From CAG-217 sp963605415 (GTDB lineage Bacteria; Bacillota; Clostridia; Oscillospirales; Acutalibacteraceae), in NCBI GenBank assembly GCA_963605415.1, contig CAVCUL010000009.1, positions 1 to 64,000 of the forward strand: a stretch of DNA of 64,000 bases, given 5' to 3'. Every line of letters starts with the position of its first letter. The first letter of the stretch is position 1. The notes beneath the pieces are model-generated. The model saw only the letters and a program-made list of their open reading frames with translations, ran no database searches and was not told the DNA's origin. Position numbers and translations under genes: made by a program. This document shows positions 17,601 through 25,931 of the stretch, piece by piece.

Positions 17601-19459
17601 CCAGATACACCAATCTGCTGCGTGCCTACAACGCACTGGAGCTGAACACCTTTAACCTGACCTTCAATTACAAGGACGCCACCGGCGCAGACGCCACCAC
17701 CACAATGAAGAATGTGGTATACGGCTCCAATTTGAAGGAGCAGGCAGACACCGTGGCTGTGACCGATTACAAGGCCGGCGGTTATTCCTACACCTTCACC
17801 GGTTGGGATCCCACCATTACAGCCGCTATGCTGGTAACTGCTGCCGGTACTTATACCGCACAGTATACCTCTAAGCTGGATCATGCGGACTTCTCTGCAC
17901 TGGATGCTGCGGTCACCAAGCTGACCACCCTGGCAGACAAGACCTACGCTGCCAGCGATTTGGACGGCGTGGCCGCACTGATTGACGGCCTGACCTATTA
18001 TCACTACACCGAGGATCAGCGCGACGTTACCATGGGTGACCAGCAGGCTGCCATTGATGCGGAGACTGCGAAGGTCAATGCCTACACCATTACCGCTTCC
18101 ACCCTGGATCTGTCCGCAGCAGAGGCTGCACTGGCCAAGGCCCAGGACGGCAAGGACTCCGACGCTTACGATATGAGCGCCATTTCCGGTTTTGAGTTGT
18201 ACAGAACCGTAACGGTAAACGGCAAGGATATTGTGGGTATTGCCTACAAGGATATGAACAGCTTGAACGCTGCCATCCAGGCTCTGTTAGAGTCCCTGCA
18301 GCCCATGACCTACAATGTGTACCTGAACGGTACGCTGCTGGGCACTTACAATTACGGCGCCCGCATTGAGGTCAACGGCGACGGTACTGTGGGTACCGAT
18401 GATAACATTGAGACGGAGACCGGAACTGACAAGTACGCTTGGTATTACAGCTACAACTCCGTACAGGTGACTCAGACCACCGCACCCAAGTATATGACCA
18501 CCGCGCCCAGCTTTGGCTTTGTGGTCAAGGGCAACACTTACCTGACCACAGAGAAAGCGGACAGCGACGCAGCCAACTATGTAGTAACTTTCGTCAACGG
18601 CATTAACGGCCATGTATTCGATGTGGTTTACACCACCGGCTCCGTGACCGTGCCCACCGCTCCCGCTTGTGCGTTCTACACCTTCAGCGGTTATGACAAC
18701 GGCGCAGCTGCCGGCTCCAAGATCACCGTGACCGGTGACACCACCATTACCGCTCAGTACGATGTGACCAATATTGCTACATTCAACATTACGGTTTTGG
18801 ATGTCAATCAGGACAGCGTAATTGATGATACCTTCAATTACAATGATCTGGTGACCTATACTGACGATAGCGCTGAGATTTGGGTGAAGTACCTGGGTGA
18901 GCTTGAGGGTAGCTATGTGAATCAGCAGACTGGCCAGACGATAACCGTTGATCAGAGTACATTTGCAATCATTGGCTATGGCAAAACATTAACCGTTCGT
19001 GCTTGTGAGAGCACCGAGTACGATGCGTACACTCTTTCTGACTGGGAAACAATTCTGGAAGATTATCAAACCTGTAATGTCCTGGATAACGATGAGAACG
19101 GCGCTGCTTCTTCCACTCGCAACGGCATTGTAAAGGCCAGTACCAAGTTCTCCATGATCGGCAACTTTGCCGTTCCTACGGATGCCAAGGTTGTGGAATA
19201 CGGTATGCTGTTCACCACTGCTGCTGACAAGGCCCTGACTTTGGAAAATGCCAGCACTGACAGCAGCATTAAACGCCTGAAGGCTTCTAAGCACACCGGC
19301 GAGAATGATAACTACGGCCAGTATGTGGTCAGCATCAAGTCCACTTCTCTGTCCGGCTCCTATGATCTGACTTACAGATCTTATGTGACCTACACCTTGA
19401 ACGGCAAGACCTACACTGTTTATGCTGACAAGGCTGTAAGCGAGACCGTGCAGTTTTAA
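14633..19459 (+). CDS. Large secreted multidomain protein with FIVAR-like and InlB-type beta repeats
   Basis: A 1608-residue exported protein of unknown task, probably cell-surface or extracellular. Residues 1-29 form a signal peptide (basic MKTRKGKR, hydrophobic core, ALPLSAIAA cleavage region). Helical FIVAR-like segments appear at about 425-500 and 940-1005 (YTTDSWTKFDTALRAAK; TNLLRAYNALE). Beta-rich segments lie at about 110-330 and 690-920, and InlB-repeat-like modules at about 1008-1085 (TFTGWDPTITAAM, YTAQY) and 1315-1385 (FYTFSGYDNGAA, ITAQY). Two EF-hand or half-dockerin-like loops occur: VNGDGTVGTDD at about 1247 and DVNQDSVIDD at about 1390. There is no LPXTG motif or C-terminal membrane segment, so anchoring is unclear. 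The start is the ATG with AAGGAGG upstream. A 47-residue gene follows after 17 bp. Confidence 0.8.
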   Translation: MKTRKGKRFLSALLAALMVMTALPLSAIAATNSLGAAKSTGLEALDTAIAAYEDAMDGTIYADMATAYDKYMTAKELRDIYVYGGDTSRDLSTAATELTTATEEMQKSVLSTDVTYTTVTDSSGATVASDYANGLLYYGGNLRFSNDVVGSWYYDDGAKQWFKIIMNDYVFLYDGSTPLRAPVQFSFEYRNEYLVSNSSTSKPRGITAVAVNNTDLTLANWTVKKDQSGNIPFMTSDGTVVPTVAAASGSDSPIYWTRSSAGRNNTKQNTGSSFVTYSGTPSSPLTTIDTGFTIYDHDKNRAVIISASACTAADKGGSQEAHNGHNYGYVINYAGVKEALATAKSTIANIKNYCNDAADMRALLVATSSLASANPSDSSKYNFASDTATAAANCATDINNAKTALTTAQNALTADDDSYDQLRNVIELTKATYAAGNDMGAYTEASWTTFKTAYEAAYTAIMAVENGYQPNGTVTSIATDLQAAYDALLKELEENHVDTTALVEAITKANSMDTYATYFSDESYANLGNVVSDAKAAVWGSEEHYGVPAYSLTKTDENTQIVADQTAAVLAAIPTLRINHDLHITSGSHYVSWNSILASYEALDGAKYANFGDLVTAVSNAKLEMAALDDKDFTTPEQLLADYTAILEKVLTAYDALEYSFTELPNATVATNPEHLIVGSPNSKSSSGSMVNTEGISGSVALGFSFPNNGVYIRTSHEATTFNLGDMMLFFGSWRDYDQQLLFFNLNDTVTDTDSTGELVGRAVAAGQTPSLKDTDVDEYITKKNIVPGNAIKTSGTTAATWELKDLYAVEVDNKTDAFAVDSNGNRINVKSTNVLDIATSVPSNTQGTQNVLFLHGKGGSDNYGGNTYAGAYTMSVAKDNATTTLTTTTVPTKKTYTVSANVGAVTRLSYQPMSAWTTLRHDVQSYSVTATVVDMAYLFDLISQCSAITDSNKYTTDSWTKFDTALRAAKAQMAYTSMTADELLSEAKTRYTNLLRAYNALELNTFNLTFNYKDATGADATTTMKNVVYGSNLKEQADTVAVTDYKAGGYSYTFTGWDPTITAAMLVTAAGTYTAQYTSKLDHADFSALDAAVTKLTTLADKTYAASDLDGVAALIDGLTYYHYTEDQRDVTMGDQQAAIDAETAKVNAYTITASTLDLSAAEAALAKAQDGKDSDAYDMSAISGFELYRTVTVNGKDIVGIAYKDMNSLNAAIQALLESLQPMTYNVYLNGTLLGTYNYGARIEVNGDGTVGTDDNIETETGTDKYAWYYSYNSVQVTQTTAPKYMTTAPSFGFVVKGNTYLTTEKADSDAANYVVTFVNGINGHVFDVVYTTGSVTVPTAPACAFYTFSGYDNGAAAGSKITVTGDTTITAQYDVTNIATFNITVLDVNQDSVIDDTFNYNDLVTYTDDSAEIWVKYLGELEGSYVNQQTGQTITVDQSTFAIIGYGKTLTVRACESTEYDAYTLSDWETILEDYQTCNVLDNDENGAASSTRNGIVKASTKFSMIGNFAVPTDAKVVEYGMLFTTAADKALTLENASTDSSIKRLKASKHTGENDNYGQYVVSIKSTSLSGSYDLTYRSYVTYTLNGKTYTVYADKAVSETVQF

Positions 19460-19476
19460 GGAAGGAGGACTTTAAG

Positions 19477-19620
19477 ATGAGAAAATGTTATGAAGAACCG
19501 GTACTCACCGTTCGCAAGTACCAGCTTAAGTCCGAGGATGTGGTTATGACATCCGACCCCTCTAACAACAAGGGCAACGACTTGTTTGACGATGACGAAT
19601 ACGATGTATTCGGCAAATAA
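19477..19620 (+). CDS. Small acidic protein (47 aa), downstream partner of the secreted protein
   Basis: An ATG at 19477 with an excellent AAGGAGG site opens a 47-residue frame ending at 19620, just before a strong terminator. The N-terminal part is basic and patterned (MRKCYEEPVLTVRKYQLKS, then EDVVMTS) and the C-terminal part is very acidic (DLFDDDEYDVFGK). It has no signal peptide or membrane segment. The pattern K-x-YExP-x-L-x-V, then a short gap and EDVxxTS, recalls short hypothetical proteins of gut Clostridia; I know of no assigned function. Placement between the stop of the secreted protein and the shared terminator implies one mRNA. It is too short for most gene finders' cut-off. Confidence 0.75.
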   Translation: MRKCYEEPVLTVRKYQLKSEDVVMTSDPSNNKGNDLFDDDEYDVFGK

Positions 19621-19642
19621 GCGCTGGAAGTAAAATGAATTT

Positions 19643-19670
19643 CGCCGCACTGAGGCAACTCGGTGCGGCG
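19643..19670 (+). terminator. Intrinsic terminator after the secreted protein/small protein pair
   Basis: 12-bp stem with one G-T pair (cgccgcactgag / ctcggtgcggcg), GCAA loop, then TTTTTCTGTCCTTTTTTT. Confidence 0.9.
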
Positions 19671-19719
19671 TTTTTCTGTCCTTTTTTTGGCGGGGAGCGT
19701 GGGCTTTCGCCATTTTCGT

Positions 19720-19748
19720 TTGACTTATGGTGGGAAATATATTATTAT
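19720..19748 (+). promoter_or_regulatory. Sigma-A type promoter of the aromatic operon
   Basis: TTGACT (19720-19725), 17-bp spacer, TATTAT (19743-19748). The expected transcript start near 19755 leaves a leader of about 45 nt before tyrA, too short for a T-box or other riboswitch. Confidence 0.75.
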
Positions 19749-19798
19749 AGTATTTGTGATTTTTGGCTCGCATTGGCGGGCAGAAAGACGGAATTCCC

Positions 19799-20626
19799 AT
19801 GACAGTATTGATTTTAGGCCTGGGGCTGATCGGTGCCAGCCTGGCAAAAACATTAAAGAAAAATACCGCCCACCGGGTGCTGGGCTGGAACCGCACCGCC
19901 AGTGTAGCCCAGCGGGCCTTGGCAGACGGCGCCATTGACGCCACCGGCTCTCTGGAGGAGTTGCTGCCCCAGGCGGATATAACCATTATTAACTTTTATC
20001 CGGAGGCCATCGTGCCCTTTATTTTGGAGCACAAGGACCTGTTTAAGAAAGACAGCGTGGTCACGGACTCCTGCGGGATCAAGACCAAGATCTGCCGCCA
20101 AATGGCAGAACAAAAGGACTTGTCCTTTACGTTTATCGGCGCCCATCCTATGGCCGGGCGTGAGGTATCCGGCTATGATAACAGCCAGGACACGCTGTTT
20201 GACGATGCTTCCTTTATTTGTACCCCGATTGATGCACCTCGCCGTAAAGTCGATGCTTTAATCGGTCTTGCGGAAGAAATGGGCTTTGCCCGCACGGTGG
20301 TGACCACCCCGGAGCACCATGACGAGATGATCGCCTTTACTTCTCAGATTGCCCATGTGCTGGCCTGCTCGTATGTGCTGTCGCCTTTGGCGCCCCAGCA
20401 CGCCGGGTTCAGCGCCGGCAGCTATCGGGATGTGAGCCGGGTGGCGCGCATCAATGCAGAGATGTGGGCCCAGCTGTTTATTGATAACAAAGAGCCTTTG
20501 ATCCGCGAGATCGATGATTTGGTGGGCAATTTGCAAAAGTTCCGCACAGCCATTGAAGCGGAGGACGCGCCGGCGCTGCGGGCGCTGATGGAGCAGGGCA
20601 ACCGCATTAAGGAGGAGATCGGCTGA
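19799..20626 (+). CDS. tyrA: Prephenate dehydrogenase
   Basis: Oxidative decarboxylation of prephenate to 4-hydroxyphenylpyruvate for tyrosine. The 275 residues begin with an NAD-binding motif (VLILGLGLIGASLAKTL) and contain GAHPMAGREVSGYDNS (about 112-127) and the helical dimer domain (TTPEHHDEMIAFTSQIAHVLA). Unlike Bacillus TyrA, there is no C-terminal ACT domain. I choose the ATG at 19799; an in-frame TTG at 19763 would sit only about 8 bases from the expected transcript start. First gene of the aromatic operon; its stop overlaps the aroB start by one base. Confidence 0.93.
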   Translation: MTVLILGLGLIGASLAKTLKKNTAHRVLGWNRTASVAQRALADGAIDATGSLEELLPQADITIINFYPEAIVPFILEHKDLFKKDSVVTDSCGIKTKICRQMAEQKDLSFTFIGAHPMAGREVSGYDNSQDTLFDDASFICTPIDAPRRKVDALIGLAEEMGFARTVVTTPEHHDEMIAFTSQIAHVLACSYVLSPLAPQHAGFSAGSYRDVSRVARINAEMWAQLFIDNKEPLIREIDDLVGNLQKFRTAIEAEDAPALRALMEQGNRIKEEIG

Positions 20627-21687
20627 TGCAAAAGATCACAGTACATACCGGCAGACCTTATGACATCCTCATTGACGACGGCCTGTTGGACCGAGCCGGT
20701 GACCTGGTGCGCCGGGTGTCCGGTGCCAAGCGCATTTGCCTGATCAGCGACAGCAATGTGTACCCTCTGTACGGTGACCGGGTGGTGCAGGCACTGGAGG
20801 GCGCAGACTTTCAGGTGTGCACCCTGGTGTTTGACGCCGGCGAGGCTTCTAAGAAGCCGGAGACCGTGCTGAATATGGTGAATTATATGGCCCAGGAGGG
20901 GCTGACACGGGGCGACCTGGTGGTGGCGCTGGGTGGCGGCGTGTGCGGCGATATGGCCGGATTTGCAGCTGCTATTTACCTGCGGGGCATTGATTTTGTG
21001 CAGATACCCACCACGCTGCTGGCCCAGGTGGACTCCTCTGTAGGCGGCAAAACCGGCGTGGATCTGCCCATGGGCAAGAATTTGTGCGGCGCCTTTCATC
21101 AGCCGATCCTGGTGCTGATCGATCCTCAGGTGCTGCGTACCCTGCCGGATGTGTTCTTTAGCGACGGTATGGGCGAGGTGATCAAGTACGGCTGTATTCG
21201 CTCGGCGGAGCTGTTTGCCCTGCTGGAGCAGGCAAGCGCCAAGGATCGCATTCACGAGATCATCTACGCCTGTGTGGATATGAAGCGCCTGGTGGTGGAG
21301 CATGACGAAAAGGAAGCAGGCGAGCGTGCGCTGCTGAACTTTGGCCACACCGCCGGTCACGCCATTGAAAAATTATGGAACTACCAAACGGTGACCCACG
21401 GCGCAGCAGTGGGGATCGGTATGGTGCTGGCGGCTCGTGCCGGTGAGGGTGCCGGGCTGACGGAGCCGGGCACGGCGGATCGCATTGCCGCCCTGCTTCA
21501 AAAATACAACCTGCCGGTGGCAGATACCCATTCCATTGACGAAATTGTAACGGCCATGCAATCGGACAAGAAGCGCACAGCCAATGGCTTAAAGCTGGTG
21601 CTGCTGCACAAAATCGGCGACAGCTTTTTGGAGCCTGTGGATTTTCCCACCCTGCGTACCATGTTCGGAGGTGGGGTATGCAAGTAA
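20626..21687 (+). CDS. aroB: 3-Dehydroquinate synthase
   Basis: Second step of the shikimate pathway: DAHP to 3-dehydroquinate, NAD- and metal-dependent. The 353 residues include ALGGGVCGDMAGFAAAIYLR (about 104-123), PTTLLAQVDSSVGGKTGVD (about 127-145) and FGHTAGHAIEK with metal-ligand histidines (about 237-248). Normal length. Coupled to tyrA (TGATG overlap) and overlapped by 10 bp by aroA. Confidence 0.97.
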   Translation: MQKITVHTGRPYDILIDDGLLDRAGDLVRRVSGAKRICLISDSNVYPLYGDRVVQALEGADFQVCTLVFDAGEASKKPETVLNMVNYMAQEGLTRGDLVVALGGGVCGDMAGFAAAIYLRGIDFVQIPTTLLAQVDSSVGGKTGVDLPMGKNLCGAFHQPILVLIDPQVLRTLPDVFFSDGMGEVIKYGCIRSAELFALLEQASAKDRIHEIIYACVDMKRLVVEHDEKEAGERALLNFGHTAGHAIEKLWNYQTVTHGAAVGIGMVLAARAGEGAGLTEPGTADRIAALLQKYNLPVADTHSIDEIVTAMQSDKKRTANGLKLVLLHKIGDSFLEPVDFPTLRTMFGGGVCK

Positions 21688-22886
21688 AGATCACCCCGTC
21701 CCCGCTGGCGGGCACTGTGCAGCTACCCCCCTCAAAGTCCTTTGCCATTCGTGCACTGATTTGCAGCGCCCTGGCCGGTGGTGGCACCGTATCGCCCCTG
21801 GGCACTTCCGCAGATATTGCAGCCACGCGCCAGGCACTGGCGGACTTAGCTGCCGGGCGGGACGAGATTTTTTGTAACGAAAGCGGCTCTTTGGTGCGGT
21901 TTTTGATCCCGGTGGCGGCGGCTTTGGGCAAGACGGTGACCTTTACCGGTGCCGGTCGGCTGCCCCGGCGCCCGCTGGACGCCTTTGCCACGCTGCTGCC
22001 AAAGCACGGCGTGCAGGTACAGACCGCGGGCGGCCTGCCTTTCTCCATTAGCGGCAAATTGCGCCCCGGCCAATATGAGATCGCCGGGAATGTCAGCTCC
22101 CAGTACCTGACCGGGCTGCTGCTGGCGCTGCCGCTCTTAGACGGCGACTCGGCTGTGTTTTTGACCACGGAGCTGGAGTCAAAGCCTTATATTGACATTA
22201 CTTTGCAGGTGATGGCTGCCTTTGGCGTGCAGGTACGGCCTACGGATTTTGGCTACCTGGTGCGGGGCAACCAGCAGTACAAATCTGTGGATTTTACAGT
22301 AGAAAGCGATTGGTCCCACGCGGCGTTCTTTATGGCCGCCGGCGCAGTGGGGCAGGGAATAGAAATTGCCGGACTGAACCCGGCGTCAACCCAGGGAGAT
22401 AAAGCCGTTTGCGCCATGATGGAGCGTTTCGGTGCCCGGGTGCAAGTGAATGATCATCTTGTGCGTTGCAGCGGCGGCGCATTGCGCCCGGCGGAGATCG
22501 ATGCCCGGGATATTCCCGATATGGTGCCTGCGCTGGCGGTGACCGCTGCCTTTGCCAAGGGCACTACCCGCATTACCGGCGCCGGTCGGCTGCGGTTTAA
22601 GGAGTCGGATCGGCTGCAAAGCGTGGCACTGAACCTGCGGGCCATGGGCGTGCAGGTGGAAGAGCTGCCGGACGGGCTGGTGATTCACGGCTCTGGCACG
22701 GTGCAGGGCGGCACAGTGGACGGTTGTAACGATCATCGGATCGTGATGGCCTTTTCTGTGGCGGCGGCGTATGCGGTCGGCAACAGCGTGATCCACCAGG
22801 CGGAGAGCATTAACAAGACTTATCCCGCCTTTTTTGAAGATTTTTGTGCACTGGGAGGTAAGGCAGATGTCATCAGTAACAGGTGA
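21678..22886 (+). CDS. aroA: 3-Phosphoshikimate 1-carboxyvinyltransferase (EPSP synthase)
   Basis: Transfers enolpyruvyl from PEP to shikimate-3-phosphate. The 402 residues show PPSKSFAIRALICSAL (about 17-32), SDWSHAAFFMAAG, FKESDRLQSVALNL (about 309-322) and CNDHRIVMAFSVAA near the C-terminus. It is slightly shorter than the usual 425-430 residues but all key motifs are present. A GGAGGTGGGG ribosome site lies inside the end of aroB. Herbicide class cannot be judged from this reading. Confidence 0.96.
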   Translation: MQVKITPSPLAGTVQLPPSKSFAIRALICSALAGGGTVSPLGTSADIAATRQALADLAAGRDEIFCNESGSLVRFLIPVAAALGKTVTFTGAGRLPRRPLDAFATLLPKHGVQVQTAGGLPFSISGKLRPGQYEIAGNVSSQYLTGLLLALPLLDGDSAVFLTTELESKPYIDITLQVMAAFGVQVRPTDFGYLVRGNQQYKSVDFTVESDWSHAAFFMAAGAVGQGIEIAGLNPASTQGDKAVCAMMERFGARVQVNDHLVRCSGGALRPAEIDARDIPDMVPALAVTAAFAKGTTRITGAGRLRFKESDRLQSVALNLRAMGVQVEELPDGLVIHGSGTVQGGTVDGCNDHRIVMAFSVAAAYAVGNSVIHQAESINKTYPAFFEDFCALGGKADVISNR

Positions 22887-23946
22887 GCGGGTGCGACTGA
22901 GCATTTTTGGCGAGAGCCACGGCCCGGCCATCGGCTGCGTCATCGACGGTCTGCCTGCGGGTATCCCGGTGGATCTGGACGCCATTTATAAGGATATGGC
23001 ACGGCGTGCCCCGGGGCGGGACAAAACCGCTACTCCGCGGCTGGAAAAGGATATTCCTCATATTCTTTCCGGCGTGCTGAATGGGGTCACCACCGGTGCG
23101 CCCCTGGCCATGGAGATTGCCAATGAGAACACCCGCAGCGGCGACTACGGCAATGTGGCATTGGTGCCCCGACCCGCGCACAGCGATTACCCGGCCTATG
23201 TGAAGTACGGCGGCCGGAACGATGTGCGGGGCGGCGGCCACTTTAGCGGCCGACTGACGGCACCGCTGGTGTTTGCCGGTGCCATAGCTAAGCAGTATTT
23301 GGCACAGCAAGGTGTATTTGTGGGCGCCCATATTGCCAAGGTTGGCGGGGTGAAGGACGCCCTGTTTGACCCGAATTCTATTGATCAAGAGACATTATGC
23401 CGCCTGGGCGACAGCACCTTTGCCGTGCTGGATTCGCAGGCGGAGGAGAATATGCGCGCGGTGATCGAAGCGGCTCGGCTGCAACAAAACAGCGTGGGCG
23501 GCAGCATTGAGTGCGCAGCCATCGGTCTGCCGGTGGGGGTAGGGGGCAATATGTTCTCTACTGTGGAGAGCAAGCTCTCCGCCCTGTTGTTTGGCATTCC
23601 GGCGGTAAAGGGCGTGCAGTTTGGCCTGGGCTTTGACTTTGCCGGGGCCTTTGGTGCCGATGTGAACGACGGCTACACCGTTCGGGACGGAAAGGTGGCG
23701 CTGCTGACCAATAACAACGGCGGCGTGCTGGGGGGTATGACCTCCGGCGCACCCTTGGTGCTCCAGGTGGCTATTAAGCCCACCCCCTCCATCGGTCAGC
23801 CCCAGCCCAGTGTGAATTTGCAGACCATGGAGCCGGAGACCCTGACCATTCACGGTCGTCACGATCCCTGTATTGTACCCCGTGCGGTGCCGGTGGTAGA
23901 GGCTGCGGTGGCCTTTGGGCTGATGGACCTGCTGCTCCAGGGATAA
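22867..23946 (+). CDS. aroC: Chorismate synthase
   Basis: Makes chorismate from EPSP using reduced FMN. The 359 residues include GESHGPAIGCVIDGLPAG (about 13-30), the RRAPGRDKTAT region, GGGHFSGRLTAPLV and the C-terminal GRHDPCIVPRAVPVVEA. The start is the ATG at 22867, which has GGGAGGTAAG 7 bases upstream and overlaps the end of aroA by 20 bp; an earlier in-frame ATG at 22834 lacks a ribosome site. Confidence 0.97.
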   Translation: MSSVTGERVRLSIFGESHGPAIGCVIDGLPAGIPVDLDAIYKDMARRAPGRDKTATPRLEKDIPHILSGVLNGVTTGAPLAMEIANENTRSGDYGNVALVPRPAHSDYPAYVKYGGRNDVRGGGHFSGRLTAPLVFAGAIAKQYLAQQGVFVGAHIAKVGGVKDALFDPNSIDQETLCRLGDSTFAVLDSQAEENMRAVIEAARLQQNSVGGSIECAAIGLPVGVGGNMFSTVESKLSALLFGIPAVKGVQFGLGFDFAGAFGADVNDGYTVRDGKVALLTNNNGGVLGGMTSGAPLVLQVAIKPTPSIGQPQPSVNLQTMEPETLTIHGRHDPCIVPRAVPVVEAAVAFGLMDLLLQG

Positions 23947-23974
23947 AATCGAAAAGTAAGGAAACAGAAAATAC

Positions 23975-25114
23975 ATGGATTTGTTGGAACTGAGAAAAGA
24001 GATCGACCGCATTGACGATCAGCTGATCCCCCTGCTGATGGCGCGTATGGATGTGTCCGAGCAGGTGGCCAAGTACAAGGTGGAGCGGGGCATTCCCGTG
24101 CTCAATGAGGAGCGGGAACGCCAGATCCTGGACGATGTGGCCGAGAAGTGCGGCGACCGGGGCGAGACCATTAAGACGGTATTCGCCGCCACCATGGATG
24201 CCTCCCGTGCGCTGCAGCACAAGATGATGAGCGGCGGCGCCGATTTGCGAAAAGAGGTTACGGCAGCCTTGCAGGACAGCACCCTTGCGGTGGAGCCCGG
24301 CCAGTGCATTGCCTGTGCCGGTGTAGAGGGCGCCTATGCGTCCATTGCGGGCAGTCGCTTGTTCCCCGGTGTGCCCATCAAGTATTATAAGTATTTTGAG
24401 AATGTGTTTGAGGCGGTGGACAAGGGCGAGGCTCGCTACGGTATTATCCCGGTGGAGAACTCCACCGCCGGCAGTGTGCACGAGTCCTACGACTTAATCA
24501 TGAAGTACCGTTTCTATATGGTGGGCGCACGGGACGAGAAGATTGAGCACTGCCTGGCAGCCCACCCGGATACCCGGTATGAAGATGTAGAGAACATCTA
24601 CAGTCATCATCAGGCACTGACCCAGTGCAGCAATTTTATTGAGAACTTCGGCTTTACCGGTATTACTTATTCCAATACGGCGGCGGCCGCCAAGTATGTG
24701 GCCCAGTCCGATCGGCGGGATATTGCCGCCATTTGTTCGCCCACTGCGGCAAAAAAATACGGCTTGCAGGTTATGAAACGGGAGATCCAGAATATCTCTA
24801 ATAACAGGACCCGGTTCGTTGTGATCTCCAAGGACATGCAGATCAGCAGCGATGCGGATAAGATCTCGCTGATCTTCCGGGTGCCCCATACCACCGGGTC
24901 TTTGTACCGGGTGCTGGGCCGCTTCTCCATGGCCGGGCTGAACCTGACCAAGATCGAGAGCCGTCCCATGGGCAACGGCGAATTCAGCTATTACTTTTAT
25001 GTGGATATTATGGGCAGCGTGCGCCGGGATGTGACCCTGGATCTGTTGTGCGCGCTGTCGGACGAGTTGCCGGGCTTTAAGTTCCTGGGCAACTTCAGAG
25101 AGCAGGAGGACTGA
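23975..25114 (+). CDS. pheA: Bifunctional chorismate mutase / prephenate dehydratase (P-protein)
   Basis: Turns chorismate to prephenate and on to phenylpyruvate for phenylalanine. The 379 residues hold an AroQ-type chorismate mutase at about 1-85 (MDLLELRKEIDRIDDQLI), a prephenate dehydratase domain from about 108 (GVEGAYASIAGSRLFP; PVENSTAGSVHESYDLI; NRTRFVVIS) and a C-terminal ACT domain (TTGSLYRVLGRFSMAGLNL; KIESRP) for phenylalanine feedback. It competes with TyrA for prephenate and is made from the same operon. Confidence 0.96.
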   Translation: MDLLELRKEIDRIDDQLIPLLMARMDVSEQVAKYKVERGIPVLNEERERQILDDVAEKCGDRGETIKTVFAATMDASRALQHKMMSGGADLRKEVTAALQDSTLAVEPGQCIACAGVEGAYASIAGSRLFPGVPIKYYKYFENVFEAVDKGEARYGIIPVENSTAGSVHESYDLIMKYRFYMVGARDEKIEHCLAAHPDTRYEDVENIYSHHQALTQCSNFIENFGFTGITYSNTAAAAKYVAQSDRRDIAAICSPTAAKKYGLQVMKREIQNISNNRTRFVVISKDMQISSDADKISLIFRVPHTTGSLYRVLGRFSMAGLNLTKIESRPMGNGEFSYYFYVDIMGSVRRDVTLDLLCALSDELPGFKFLGNFREQED

Positions 25115-25142
25115 TCCTCCGCAGGCAAGGGAGGCGACGCCA

Positions 25143-25913
25143 TTGAAGCAGCAAAAACGGCACAGAACCAACTTTATCGCCGGTGTGATCGCACTGGTGA
25201 CGCTGGGTCTTTTGGTGCTGCTGTCTGTGGCGCTTTATAAGCATACGGAATTAGAGGTGCGTTTTGACGCGCTGATCAGCTGGCTGCACCGGCTGGACGA
25301 CTCCATTGTAGGGCTGGACTCGGATTTTGAGATCATACTGTGCATTTTTGCCCTGTATATCGCCAAGTGCCAGCTGCCTATTCCCATGGGAGTGCTGTGC
25401 GTGATCTCCGGCGTGGTGTTCCCGCTGGGACCGGCTATGCTCATCAATATGGTGTTCTTGGCCTTCTTCTTTGCGGTCAAGTATGTGGAGGGCAGCTGGA
25501 TCGGCGGCGGCTGGGCCGGTATGATCCTGAATATCCGCCAAATGCGCTTTATTCGGGACTGGATCCGCTTTAAGGGCAACGGCAACCCCTATGTGCTCTT
25601 TGTGTCCCGCCTGGTGCCGTCTATTCCGTTGGGTATGGTGTCCAAGTATTACGGCTCCATGCACTACGACTTTTTATACTATATCTGCCTAAGCCTGCTG
25701 GGCTTTGCACCCCGGCTTTATATTTATACCAAGATCGGTACGGCATTGTATAATCCGTTTTCTGCCCGGTTTATTACACTGTTGATGATTATTGTGGGCT
25801 TTTCCGGTGTGACCAGCATGGCCTTTAATATTTACTACGGTCGGCGATCCCGCCAGATGAACCAAACTCTGCTGCTCTATAGCGAAAAGGAAAAATATAA
25901 AATCGTACTATAA
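25143..25913 (+). CDS. VTT (TVP38/DedA-like) domain membrane protein
   Basis: A 256-residue polytopic membrane protein of the VTT/SNARE-associated type. Segments lie at about 11-30, 60-95, 100-120, 200-220. The family region reads ISGVVFPLGPAMLINMVFLA, then RFKGNGNPYVLFVSRLVPSI with a reentrant-loop arginine, then YYGSMHYDFLYYICLSLLG. Members are linked to lipid scrambling and envelope maintenance, but the substrate here is unknown. Start is a TTG at 25143 with GGGAGGCG upstream. It follows pheA by 28 bp and precedes galK by 18 bp, so it may ride on the aromatic operon. Confidence 0.8.
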   Translation: MKQQKRHRTNFIAGVIALVTLGLLVLLSVALYKHTELEVRFDALISWLHRLDDSIVGLDSDFEIILCIFALYIAKCQLPIPMGVLCVISGVVFPLGPAMLINMVFLAFFFAVKYVEGSWIGGGWAGMILNIRQMRFIRDWIRFKGNGNPYVLFVSRLVPSIPLGMVSKYYGSMHYDFLYYICLSLLGFAPRLYIYTKIGTALYNPFSARFITLLMIIVGFSGVTSMAFNIYYGRRSRQMNQTLLLYSEKEKYKIVL

Positions 25914-25931
25914 CATCAAAGAGGTACCATT

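Noticed and set aside
15758..18004. A long open frame on the minus strand inside the secreted-protein gene
   Set aside because: It has no ribosome site and an Ile/Gly/His/Gln-rich composition typical of the antisense of an Ala/Thr-rich coding sequence. The plus strand has a signal peptide, promoter and terminator.
18371..18832. A true type I dockerin in the secreted protein
   Set aside because: The two calcium-type loops are about 140 residues apart and lack the paired helix pattern, so only loop resemblance is reported.
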